The notes beneath the pieces were generated by a model. It was not told the DNA's origin. It worked only from the letters and a program-made list of their open reading frames with translations, and searched no databases. From contig CAKARF010000021.1 of the NCBI GenBank assembly GCA_916720465.1, forward strand, positions 1 to 12,624: a stretch of DNA of 12,624 nt, in the 5' to 3' direction. The stretch comes from an uncultured Atopobium sp. Lineage in GTDB: Bacteria > Actinomycetota > Coriobacteriia > Coriobacteriales > Atopobiaceae. The translations under genes and the position numbers were made by a program. This document shows, piece by piece, positions 1 to 6,399 of the stretch; the stretch's first letter is position 1; the number at the start of each line of letters is the position of its first letter.

Positions 1-736
1 CCTCTGGAATTGCGTTTGCCACCGCCACCGAGTGCGGAACTTTACTTAAAATCTCAACGTCATTCTCGCCGTCTCCAAAAACAAGTACCTCTTCTGGAGA
101 AATACCAGTTCTTTCCAGGAGCGTTTCAAAGCCAGTCAGCTTGGATACGCCCTTGGGCAGCACGTCAAACCACTGAGGAACTACCGACATGGTATACACA
201 TCAGGGCAGGCTGCGGCCACTTTCTGGCGACAGCGCTCCATGTCCTCTTCTGTTCCCGGACAAGCAATTGTTGCGGCGACAAAATCGACGTCGTCTGGAA
301 CTTGATCAACAATGCCCGAGACAAACACCAGTTTACGCTCGTAATCGGCAAGAATATCTTTGTCCAGCGGGCCGACAACATAGGCCGGGTTAAAAAGGTT
401 AGTCTTCTCTGGATAGCAGACCAAGAACATGTTCTTCTCGTCAGCAAGAGCATCTGCGACACCCTGCAACGTTTTGTGGTCAAAGATGGAGAGCGAGATA
501 GTCTTGCCCTTGTACAGCACGCGCTTGCCCGTAGACATGACGCCTGTTTGCATGCACGCCTCGTCGAGGCTAAAAAGACGCATCAGCTCAACGTAATCTC
601 GGCCGGTACAAGGGCCAAAGGCGATATCTGTTTCTTCAAGGAGCGTATGGATTGCGTTGCGAGTGAAGTCCGACACGCGTCTGTTCCCAAAGGGTACCAG
701 CGTATTGTCCATATCAGATAAAACAAGCTTAATCAC
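1..736 (-). CDS. HAD-IIB (Cof-type) phosphatase, C-terminus cut off by window edge
   Basis: Probable cytoplasmic phosphatase of the haloacid dehalogenase superfamily, subfamily IIB (Cof/YbiV/SupH group), which dephosphorylates small metabolites such as sugar phosphates; the substrate cannot be told. Read on the minus strand from a GTG at 736, the protein begins IKLVLSDMDNTL, giving motif I with nucleophile D8 and acid D10. T44 in PCTGRD fits motif II, the lysine of PKGVSK is motif III, and FGDGENDVEIL is motif IV, followed by the AVANA stretch typical of Cof proteins. About 245 residues are visible, out of a usual 260-280, so only the last residues are missing. The GTG start is supported by GGGGGA six bases upstream and by placing motif I at the usual distance from the N-terminus. 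The upstream neighbour on the same strand is the PH-like membrane protein, 122 bases away, so co-transcription is possible. Confidence 0.9.
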   Translation of the reverse strand, partial: MIKLVLSDMDNTLVPFGNRRVSDFTRNAIHTLLEETDIAFGPCTGRDYVELMRLFSLDEACMQTGVMSTGKRVLYKGKTISLSIFDHKTLQGVADALADEKNMFLVCYPEKTNLFNPAYVVGPLDKDILADYERKLVFVSGIVDQVPDDVDFVAATIACPGTEEDMERCRQKVAAACPDVYTMSVVPQWFDVLPKGVSKLTGFETLLERTGISPEEVLVFGDGENDVEILSKVPHSVAVANAIPE

Positions 737-792
737 AAACGTCCCCCGTTGCTGTACGCTGCGCAGGTTGGTGTGGACGCATGGTACGTCGC

Positions 793-845
793 AGCTTCAA
801 GTTGACGTAAGCAATGTGACTTAAAGCTGACACAGCTCCAAGCTG
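793..845 (-). other. Two hairpins in the leader of the HAD gene
   Basis: AGCTTCAAGT (793-802) and ACTTAAAGCT (819-828) form a 10-bp stem on the minus-strand transcript with one U-G pair and a 16-base loop. CAGCT-CCA-AGCTG (833-845) is a second, small hairpin just before it. Neither is followed by a T run on the minus strand, so they do not look like simple intrinsic terminators. They lie between the stop of the membrane-protein gene (859) and the HAD start (736), and could slow polymerase or protect the RNA end. Confidence 0.35.
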
Positions 846-858
846 CATCTTTGTACTT

Positions 859-1401
859 CTACATATTTGAACTGTGCGCCAAAACGTCAAAGCGATCAAT
901 CTTGAGCAACACTTGGTCTAGTCCAATCATACCCGAGAGACGCACCTTTGACGCATTCGAAGTCAAAATTAGAAGATCTCTAAACCCGGAGCCCCGACGG
1001 CCGCCAACCCACTCCATGCGCTTAATGTCCTGGTAGTTGATGGAAATTTCAGAACCTACAAAGGGCACTACAACCATCTCGTCATCAAAAAGCGAGACCT
1101 TATAACGACTCAAGATGTACCACGCCATAAACATGACAACCGAGAAGGACGCAAAAAACGCCATAACAATGTCCGGGTTTGGCGTGAACACGTTAACATA
1201 GCAGAGCCAGCCGAGAATAACTGCGATTGCGCTAACAAATGCCATGTCAATAATGAGCGAACGTGTGAGCGATGCGGGAGTCACGTAGGTATCGTGGTGG
1301 CTGTGGCGACGCTCGGAAATTCCAACGTTTCCCGAGTGCTCTAAAAACGCAGCTATAACGGGTGCCGCAACGACAACAATTCCAAAAAACACTGCGAGCA
1401 T
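859..1401 (-). CDS. Small membrane protein with PH-like C-terminal domain
   Basis: I do not recognise a named family. The 180-residue product has a hydrophobic N-terminal helix (about residues 2-20), a His/Arg-rich loop (31-37), two more helices (about 49-72 and 79-97) and a soluble tail. The tail reads as successive beta strands (YKVSLFDDEMVVVPF, ISINYQDIKRMEWV, FRDLLILTSN, KVRLSG) and a final amphipathic helix. This is the usual look of bacterial PH-like domains (bPH / YdbT-YcxB type) anchored in the membrane; that assignment is inference. The ATG at 1401 was chosen because GGGAGG lies five bases upstream; longer readings to 1443 or 1482 lack such a site and would run into the inverted repeat at 1454-1500. 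It may be read with the HAD gene. Function unknown. Confidence 0.7.
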   Translation of the reverse strand: MLAVFFGIVVVAAPVIAAFLEHSGNVGISERRHSHHDTYVTPASLTRSLIIDMAFVSAIAVILGWLCYVNVFTPNPDIVMAFFASFSVVMFMAWYILSRYKVSLFDDEMVVVPFVGSEISINYQDIKRMEWVGGRRGSGFRDLLILTSNASKVRLSGMIGLDQVLLKIDRFDVLAHSSNM

Positions 1402-1453
1402 TGCGACCTCCCTTACTCCGTGAAAAAAAGAACAATGACCCTTCATAATTATG

Positions 1454-1500
1454 CTACGCTCCCGCACACCATTTATTGACAAGGGTGAACGGGAGCGTAG
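1454..1500. promoter_or_regulatory. Perfect 11-bp inverted repeat upstream of membrane-protein gene
   Basis: CTACGCTCCCG (1454-1464) is matched exactly by its reverse complement CGGGAGCGTAG (1490-1500), with a 25-base spacer. It lies 53 bases upstream of the membrane-protein start and 148 bases beyond the end of pepT. No T run follows either arm, so a two-site operator is more likely than an intrinsic terminator. The spacer contains TTGACA on the plus strand and TTGTCA on the minus strand, but no good -10 box at proper spacing, so no promoter is called. Confidence 0.5.
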
Positions 1501-1547
1501 ACGGTAGAAATCTAGCTATGAATGGCAAAGTAGCACGTCAAACGGTT

Positions 1548-1647
1548 GCACGCGATGCGACGGCGCGGGTCGCGGGCAGTGCGAGCGCGGCACGGCGGCG
1601 CGACTCGCGGACAGCGCGCGGCGCGAGCAGCGCGGTCAGCGCAGGTG
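1548..1647. repeat. GC-rich low-complexity tract after pepT
   Basis: About 100 bases made almost only of short GCG/CGC words lie directly after the pepT stop codon. TCGCGGGCAG (1570-1579) recurs as TCGCGGACAG (1605-1614), 35 bases on, and GCGGGCAGC recurs at the pepT C-terminal codons. It resembles the tracts near 5151-5192, 6164-6247, 8270-8380, 9634-9690 and 10125-10205. It has no convincing open reading frame of its own. Confidence 0.55.
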
Positions 1648-2910
1648 CTAGCTGCGGGCAGCAAACTTGGCGACGAGCTTCTCCAGAAGGTCAACGGTAA
1701 CTTCAAGGCTTGGCACGGGGACAAACTCACGCACGGAGTGGGCGTTATATCCACCGGTAGCAATGTTGGGGCATGGCAGTCCGCGGAAGGTGAGCTGGGC
1801 ACCATCGGTACCGCCACGAGCGGCAACTGGCTTAGGCTCAATACCGACCTCACGATTTGCCTCAAGCGCATAATCAATCAGGAACTCGTAGCCGTCGAAC
1901 TTCTCGGCCATATTGCGATACTCCTGGTGAATCTCAACGCGGACGGTATTCTCGCCATAGCGCTTGTTCAAGAACGCGGCGATATCCTGCAGGACCTGCT
2001 GGCGGTTGGCAAAAATCTGGGCGTCGTGGTCGCGGACGATGTAGCTGAGCTTAACCTCGGACGCGGAGCCCTCGATGACGATTGGGTGGTAGAAACCTTC
2101 GTAGCCCTCGGTGTGCTCAGGACGCTCGAAAGCGGGGACCATCTGCTGGAACTCGGAAGCCACGGTGATTGCGTTGATCATGACGTCCTTGGCGCTGCCG
2201 GGGTGAACCATGACACCCTTGAAGTAGACGTCGGCGTGGGCGGCGTTGAAGCACTCGTAGTTGAACTCGCCGAGGGCCTCGCCATCGACGGTATAGCCGT
2301 AAGCTGCGCCGAGTTTGTCCAGGTCAAGCAAGCTTGCGCCGTGACCGATCTCCTCGTCGGGGACAAACGCAATCTTGAGCGTAGGGTGCGCAAGCTCGGG
2401 GTTGTCGCCCAGGCGCTTGAGCAGCGCACAGATCTCAGCCACACCGGCCTTATCGTCAGCGGAAAGCAGCGTGGAGCCGTCGGAGCAGATGATGTCCATG
2501 CCCACAAAATCCTTGAGGTCAGGGACCTGCTCCTGGGTGGTTGCGATGGTCTTGCCGTTAACGACGCCGGCGACCAGGTCACCGCCCTCATAGTGGACGA
2601 CGTGCGGCTTGATGCCCGAGGCAGGCGCGTCGATGACGGAGTCCAGGTGCGAGCAAAGCATCAGCGCGGGAGCCGACTCGACGCCCTTGGATGCGGCGAA
2701 GGTGCCGGTGACGTAGGCGTGCTCGTCGACGGTGACGTCGGTGCAGCCCAGCGCCTTGAGCTCTTCGCCCAGGTAGCGAGCCATCTCGTGCTGAGCGGGC
2801 GTGGAAGGCGTGACGGCGTCGTTATCGGGGTTGGACTGGGAGTCGACCTGTACGTAGCGCATGAAGCGCTCGGCGACATCGGGGAGCTGGTTAGGCGTGG
2901 TTTCAGGCAT
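1648..2910 (-). CDS. pepT: Peptidase T (tripeptide aminopeptidase)
   Basis: Cytoplasmic zinc aminopeptidase of family M20B that removes the N-terminal residue of tripeptides, the last step in using imported peptides. The 420-residue product matches the usual length (about 410). Visible metal and catalytic motifs, in order: CSHLDSV (H88, D90), SADDKAG (D152/D153, bridging Asp), PDEEIGHGA (E186 catalytic, E187), VDGEALGEFNYE, HPGSAKD, ARGGTDGAQ and GGYNAHSVREFVP near the C-terminus with the last zinc-ligand His. The ATG at 2910 was chosen over one 24 bases upstream because AAAGGA lies six bases before it and the protein then starts like other PepT proteins. It stands alone on its strand, divergent from the GH32 gene. 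Its last codons and stop lie at the edge of a GC-rich repeat tract. The family assignment is very secure. Confidence 0.97.
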   Translation of the reverse strand: MPETTPNQLPDVAERFMRYVQVDSQSNPDNDAVTPSTPAQHEMARYLGEELKALGCTDVTVDEHAYVTGTFAASKGVESAPALMLCSHLDSVIDAPASGIKPHVVHYEGGDLVAGVVNGKTIATTQEQVPDLKDFVGMDIICSDGSTLLSADDKAGVAEICALLKRLGDNPELAHPTLKIAFVPDEEIGHGASLLDLDKLGAAYGYTVDGEALGEFNYECFNAAHADVYFKGVMVHPGSAKDVMINAITVASEFQQMVPAFERPEHTEGYEGFYHPIVIEGSASEVKLSYIVRDHDAQIFANRQQVLQDIAAFLNKRYGENTVRVEIHQEYRNMAEKFDGYEFLIDYALEANREVGIEPKPVAARGGTDGAQLTFRGLPCPNIATGGYNAHSVREFVPVPSLEVTVDLLEKLVAKFAARS

Positions 2911-2998
2911 AAGTATCCTTTCTGGTTCAAGCAAGGCGACGTGAGTCGAACGCCGGCTCAGTAGCAGGCGTTAAACAGCCTTGCTGTGTGCGTTGAAT

Positions 2999-3028
2999 GT
3001 TGTATGCATTTACTGTACCGCAACTCAA
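2999..3028 (-). promoter_or_regulatory. Possible pepT promoter
   Basis: On the minus strand TTGAGT (3028-3023) is followed after 18 bases by TACAAC (3004-2999), a fair match to a housekeeping promoter about 90 bases upstream of the pepT start. The divergent GH32 promoter must lie in the same 2911-3105 spacer, but no clear -35/-10 pair was found for it. Confidence 0.3.
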
Positions 3029-3105
3029 AAAGAATTAAACCTACCTGCACGAACTTTGCGCGCACATGCCATAATAATTGCAAGAAATGCGAAAGACGGA
3101 GCGCT

Positions 3106-4755
3106 ATGACAAACGACTTTTGGATGCCACAATTTCATCTCTTCCCACCTCAGGGTTGGATGAATGATCCCAACGGACTTTGTCAGTTTAAGTCCGTCTA
3201 CCACGCGTTTTACCAGTACACTCCCGAGTGGCCTGCCAACGAGCTGCGTTACTGGGGACATGCTGTGAGCAAGGATTTGCTCTCTTGGGAGACGCTACCT
3301 ATTGCGATTTCTCCAGACGCAGCTTGCGATAAGGACGGTGTGTTTTCGGGTTCGGCCTGGATTGAGACACACGACGCAGCAGGCGGCTGTGGTCACGACA
3401 GTGTGGCGGCCGGCGACTGCGGTCACGGCGGCGTTGTGGCAGCCGGCGACGGCAACGACGACGCCCGCGGCAGTGCAGCGGCCCGCGAGGTCATGCGACT
3501 CTTCTACACCGGCAACGTTATGGACGAAACACACCCAGAAGCCGACGGCATTGACATCGGTCGAGAGGCCTATGAGGTCATGGTGACCTCTGAAGATGGA
3601 CTGAATTTCTCGCCAAAGTGCGTTGTTTTGAAGCCGGCCGACTACCCCAATACCTGCACAAACCACGTGCGCGACCCGAAGGTTTGGGAGCAAGACGGGG
3701 CTCTGCGCATGCTGTTAGGTGCTCGCGAGAGGGACACTGCGGCTGGTCCCGCGAAATCCGCAGATGAACGCTACGATTCGGGAGCGGCGTTGATTTACGA
3801 CTCCAGTGATTGTGGCAAGTCGTGGACGCTCCACTCGGTTATACGCGGGGCTAACGACCTGGGTCATCGTGAGGCGTTTGGCTACATGTGGGAATGCCCT
3901 TTTTTGGTGCAGCTAGATGGCCAGGAGTTTCTATCTATGTGTCCGCAGGGGCTAAGAGAAGGCGCTGGTACGGGGCCAAGTGCTGGTACGGAGTCAAGCA
4001 TCGGTGCGTCCAAGGGGTCGCGCTTAAACGATTCAGCTAACTTGCAAGAAAGTGCTTCAGGCGAGCCTCTCGACAAGTGGCAAAACATCTGGCAGTCGGG
4101 CTATTTTCCGCTTCCAGAGGGACAAAAGCTTATCAATGTTGAAACTGTTTCCACCGATAGCTTTGTGCTCTGGGATCATGGTTTTGACTTCTACGCACCT
4201 CAAACGTTCGTCGACGATTCTGGCCGAACCATTCTGATTGGATGGATGGGCATCATCGATCCGACTTACCATAGTTATCCTGAAGGCATTAGATTCTGCC
4301 ACAACCTTACTCTGCCCCGAGAACTTTCGCTGTCTGGTGATGGTGTTATCCTGCAGCGTCCTGTTAAAGAGCTTGATGCTAAGCGACGCGAATGTGTGGA
4401 ATTTTTTGCCGACACTGTCGTCAAAATAGATCAACTATCTGCAGATATTGAGATTACTGGCATATCCGGAGACGGAACACTTACTCTCAACGACGCGCTT
4501 GAGCTTTCTTACTCCAAGGGTATTTTTGCCTTGAAATTCATTGACGAGGACACCGCTGCAGGCAGGACTCAACGCTGTATTGAGCTAAAGCAGCTTTCTG
4601 ACCTTCGTGTTATTGTCGACGGCTCTACCGTGGAGATTTACCTGAACGACGGTCGCGTAGTTTTCTCGACGCGATGGTTCCCTGCGTCCGAGCGTCTAGC
4701 GTTGAACAGCACTTTTGTTGCTTCTGGCTCGCGAGCATACAGCCTAGTCGCGTAA
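3106..4755 (+). CDS. GH32 beta-fructosidase / sucrose-6-phosphate hydrolase with three loop insertions
   Basis: Glycoside hydrolase family 32 enzyme (invertase/SacA/ScrB group), which cleaves the beta-fructosyl bond of sucrose, sucrose-6-phosphate or fructo-oligosaccharides. No signal peptide is visible, so it is probably cytoplasmic. The 549-residue product shows WMNDPNG (nucleophile D21), RDP (189-191, transition-state Asp D190) and ECP (263-265, acid/base E263), then YAPQTF and the five-blade propeller ending near residue 400, with a short beta-sandwich tail. The ATG at 3106 has GGAG five bases upstream; the reading frame is open further back to 2986 but that part is not family-like. Compared with typical members (about 480-500 residues) it carries extra low-complexity loops at about residues 88-129, 208-226 and 284-323; the first and third contain tandem repeats. 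All catalytic residues are intact. The exact substrate and gene symbol are left open. Confidence 0.93.
   Translation: MTNDFWMPQFHLFPPQGWMNDPNGLCQFKSVYHAFYQYTPEWPANELRYWGHAVSKDLLSWETLPIAISPDAACDKDGVFSGSAWIETHDAAGGCGHDSVAAGDCGHGGVVAAGDGNDDARGSAAAREVMRLFYTGNVMDETHPEADGIDIGREAYEVMVTSEDGLNFSPKCVVLKPADYPNTCTNHVRDPKVWEQDGALRMLLGARERDTAAGPAKSADERYDSGAALIYDSSDCGKSWTLHSVIRGANDLGHREAFGYMWECPFLVQLDGQEFLSMCPQGLREGAGTGPSAGTESSIGASKGSRLNDSANLQESASGEPLDKWQNIWQSGYFPLPEGQKLINVETVSTDSFVLWDHGFDFYAPQTFVDDSGRTILIGWMGIIDPTYHSYPEGIRFCHNLTLPRELSLSGDGVILQRPVKELDAKRRECVEFFADTVVKIDQLSADIEITGISGDGTLTLNDALELSYSKGIFALKFIDEDTAAGRTQRCIELKQLSDLRVIVDGSTVEIYLNDGRVVFSTRWFPASERLALNSTFVASGSRAYSLVA
3367..3492 (+). repeat. In-frame GC-rich tandem repeat inside GH32 (loop 1)
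   Basis: A GC-rich stretch inserted between SGSAWIE and the usual LFYTGN strand. It holds two imperfect copies of a 30/33-base unit (3388-3417 and 3418-3450) coding CGHDSVAAGD and CGHGGVVAAGD, then an Asp/Ala/Gly-rich tail. It lies in a loop of the first propeller blades where most GH32 enzymes have only a short turn. Confidence 0.7.
3964..3999 (+). repeat. 18-base in-frame duplication inside GH32 (loop 3)
   Basis: Two adjacent 18-base units (3964-3981 and 3982-3999) share GCTGGTACGG and code AGTGPS and AGTESS. They sit in a larger Gly/Ser/Ala-rich insertion (about residues 284-323) between CPQGL and WQNIWQSGYF, which are nearly adjacent in ordinary GH32 proteins. Confidence 0.65.
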
Positions 4756-4924
4756 TTCAGTAGATTTGCTTGGCGTAGTCTTGCTCCGACACCAAAGGAG
4801 TACTGTTTGTAGCCACGGATTGACGACGTTATGCATTAAATTGCATATTTCACACGTTTTATACGCAAAATTTTTCTTTGGTGCGAAAATTCGCCGTTTT
4901 TGATAGCTAAAGCGGTAAAAAACC

Positions 4925-5079
4925 CGTTTAGTTGGGGATCGAAGAATTTAGTTCAATTTTTTATCTTTACGTTTGCCCAGGAAAGGCGAAAAAGTTTTAA
5001 CTATTTCTTTAACTGATTACGCCAAAACACCTCTTTTTCAAAATGAATACTCCAACTAAACGCATTTTTTACCTTTTTG
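4925..5079 (+). terminator. Possible plus-strand terminator with long-range closing stem (copy 1)
   Basis: CGTTTAGTTGGGG (4925-4937) pairs with CTCCAACTAAACG (5050-5062): 12 Watson-Crick pairs and one G-U. The second arm is followed directly by CATTTTTTACCTTTTT. On a transcript coming from the GH32 gene this is a closing stem followed by a U run, but with 112 bases between the arms, so it is an unusual terminator shape and is inferred. The same arrangement occurs in copy 2 at 9899-10053. Confidence 0.4.
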
Positions 5080-5093
5080 GGCCCAAATTCGCC

Positions 5094-5128
5094 AAAAATG
5101 AGCCCCAAACCAAAGTTTGGGGCTCATT
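5094..5128 (-). terminator. Intrinsic terminator of the PTS operon (copy 1 hairpin)
   Basis: Bases 5097-5110 and 5115-5128 form a perfect 14-bp stem (core GAGCCCCAAAC / GTTTGGGGCTC) with a 4-base loop. On the minus strand the stem runs into TTTTT (5098-5094), the classic Rho-independent form, 65 bases after the IIA stop. On the plus strand no T run follows, so it acts mainly on the PTS operon. Confidence 0.88.
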
Positions 5129-5150
5129 AACGTGCAAACCTTAATGTTCG

Positions 5151-5192
5151 CGCCGGTCGCAGCCGGTTGCGCGCGCGTTCGCGCTGGTCGCG
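5151..5192. repeat. GC-rich tract after PTS IIA
   Basis: A 42-base GC-rich stretch between the 320-bp element and the IIA stop codon. GGTCGC occurs at 5155 and 5186, the same word that recurs in the tandem array at 6164-6247. Confidence 0.5.
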
Positions 5193-5666
5193 CTACTCGG
5201 AGAGGTACTTGGAGAACGCAGCGACCATACCTTCTGCGGTGGTCTGACCAAAGACGTCGGCAGACTTTGCCTCGTCCATGAAGATGCCCATCAAGCTCTG
5301 GAGCATCTCTACCTGGCCGCCATCACGCATAATGCCCAGGTTAATGACGATTTTTGCTGGAACAGTGTCGCCGTCGCCGCCCATTGGCTCAAAGTTGATT
5401 GGGCTGGATGGCTTCACGATTGCAATGTAAGGCTTCTCAAGATTGACCGGGTCGGTGTGTGGAATAGCAATCTCACCTGCAGGAAAAGCGAGTCCGGTTG
5501 GATAGTTCTTCTCGCGAGTTGAAATTGCATCTTTCCAGGTGTTCTTGATGTAGCCGAGGTTGCTCAGACGGGTCTCAAGCTGGTCAAACAGCTCAAAGGC
5601 GTCCTTGGCCTCAATGTCAAAGAAAACGAGCTCGGGCTTTAGGAGCTCAGCGTCGGTTGTAGCCAT
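5193..5666 (-). CDS. gatA: PTS IIA component, galactitol/fructose-mannitol type (EIIA-2)
   Basis: Cytoplasmic phosphocarrier of the sugar phosphotransferase system: takes phosphate from HPr on a histidine and passes it to the IIB cysteine. The 157-residue product carries the PTS_EIIA type-2 signature, with REKNYPTGL leading into IAIPHTD; H70 is the phosphorylated residue. The REKNYPTGLAFP form is the GatA/SgcA-like version. The ATG at 5666 lies two bases after the stop of the preceding membrane protein, and its ribosome binding site AAAGGGGAG is inside that gene's last codons, so the two are probably translationally coupled. It is the last gene of the operon and ends in a strong terminator. 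The symbol follows family resemblance only; the true sugar may not be galactitol. Confidence 0.9.
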   Translation of the reverse strand: MATTDAELLKPELVFFDIEAKDAFELFDQLETRLSNLGYIKNTWKDAISTREKNYPTGLAFPAGEIAIPHTDPVNLEKPYIAIVKPSSPINFEPMGGDGDTVPAKIVINLGIMRDGGQVEMLQSLMGIFMDEAKSADVFGQTTAEGMVAAFSKYLSE

Positions 5667-5668
5667 TG

Positions 5669-6292
5669 CTACTCCCCTTTCTGTTGCTGGCGGCGCGCTC
5701 GCACGCGTAATCCGTTGGGATCTAGTTTTGCCTCGAGGTCGAGCAGCAGCTTGTAGACCTCTCGAGCGTCGTTGCCCTGCGCGTCGGTCATATCGCCGCA
5801 GGTTAGATAGAAGCGGCCCTGCAGCGGCGTAGCCTTGTTGATGCGCACGTACGAGCGCAGTCCTTGCGGAGCCTCTCGAACGCGAATCTGCGTGATCTGG
5901 GACAACTTGTAGGTTGATTTGTGCTTACCCGTCACAAACGTGATTGAGTCAGGGGCGAGAATAACCTGTTCAGGATAGGCATGCGCGAGAAACGCGTTGA
6001 GGATCGAGTACAGGCAAACCACAACCAGAAAGAGCATCAACCAGCGGATAAATCCGAGTGCAAACAGTACGACTGCTGCAATGAGCACGACTATCGAGAC
6101 GTAGTTGGGTAGCAGCACGTCGATGAGGTAGCGTCGGCGGTCGTATGTGTACGTGACCGGCTTGGTCGCAGAGTCGGCGCGGGTCGCAGCTGCGGCGCCG
6201 GCGCTGGTCGCGGCTGCGGCGTCGGTGCGGGTCGCAGTGCGGTCGTCGGCCGACGAGCGCTTGCTGGTTGATGAGGACTTTGAAGTGGACAT
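5669..6292 (-). CDS. Unrecognised two-helix membrane protein with PH-like tail, inside the PTS operon
   Basis: I do not recognise a named family. The 207-residue product has a Ser/Thr/Ala-rich N-terminus (1-45) with an 8-residue tandem repeat (ATRTDAAA 20-27, ATSAGAAA 28-35, then ATRADS), a basic stretch DRRR (51-54), two membrane helices (about 64-83 and 85-106), and a soluble tail of about 100 residues reading as beta strands (QVILAPDSITFV, STYKLSQITQIRVRE, RSYVRINKA, GRFYLTC) plus a C-terminal helix. That is a membrane-anchored PH-like layout; N- and C-termini are probably cytoplasmic. The ATG at 6292 has AAAGG nine bases upstream. It lies 107 bases after gatC and ends two bases before the IIA start, so it is in the operon. 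A role in assembling or tuning the PTS complex is possible but pure inference. It is not a standard PTS subunit. Confidence 0.75.
   Translation of the reverse strand: MSTSKSSSTSKRSSADDRTATRTDAAAATSAGAAAATRADSATKPVTYTYDRRRYLIDVLLPNYVSIVVLIAAVVLFALGFIRWLMLFLVVVCLYSILNAFLAHAYPEQVILAPDSITFVTGKHKSTYKLSQITQIRVREAPQGLRSYVRINKATPLQGRFYLTCGDMTDAQGNDAREVYKLLLDLEAKLDPNGLRVRARRQQQKGE
6164..6247 (-). repeat. GC-rich 24-base tandem array coding the N-terminal repeat
   Basis: GGTCGC(A/G)G begins at 6164, 6182, 6206 and 6230, spacings 18, 24 and 24. The two full 24-base units (6182-6205, 6206-6229) share most bases and code the 8-residue repeats of the PH-like membrane protein. The repeat keeps the reading frame (both spacings are multiples of three). 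Confidence 0.75.
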
Positions 6293-6326
6293 GGTTTCTC
6301 GCCTTTGGAATCAAGCGGTAAACAGA

Positions 6327-6358
6327 GAGGCTCGCCAAGTGGAACCTGGACGAGCCTC
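6327..6358. other. Hairpin between gatC and the membrane-protein gene
   Basis: GAGGCTCG (6327-6334) and CGAGCCTC (6351-6358) form a perfect 8-bp stem, extended by CCA/TGG with one bulged base. No T run follows on the minus strand, so it probably does not end transcription; it could act as an RNA stability or processing site within the operon. Confidence 0.5.
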
Positions 6359-6399
6359 CTTGCGATTTTTGTAGGCAACGAGGCCTGCTCGGGACGGGA

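Larger units (their letters stand above)
4831..5150. repeat. 320-bp noncoding repeat element, copy 1
   Basis: This stretch aligns without gaps to 9805-10124 (constant offset 4974). By eye, bases 4944-5138 are identical in the two copies, 4891-5150 differ at only four sites, and the leftmost 60 bases are more diverged (about 18 differences). It has many T and A runs and no credible gene. Structures: a short ATGCA/TGCAT inverted repeat at the left edge (4831-4847); a 13-bp long-range stem 4925-4937 with 5050-5062; an inner GGCG/CGCC plus AGTT/AACT stem (4985-5023); the palindrome TTTGGGCCCAAA (5078-5088 region); and a 14-bp terminator hairpin at 5097-5128. It fills the convergent space between the GH32 and PTS IIA genes; bases 4756-4830 before it hold nothing recognisable. 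Confidence 0.95.

Noticed and set aside
1546..2964. 472-codon open frame on the plus strand
   Set aside because: It runs opposite pepT, which has all peptidase T motifs; the reverse frame is a by-product of GC-biased codons and has no ribosome binding site or family-like sequence.
2986..3105. N-terminal extension of GH32 by 40 codons
   Set aside because: Cys/Lys-rich, unlike the family, and the ATG at 3106 has a good ribosome binding site with WMNDPNG at the usual distance.
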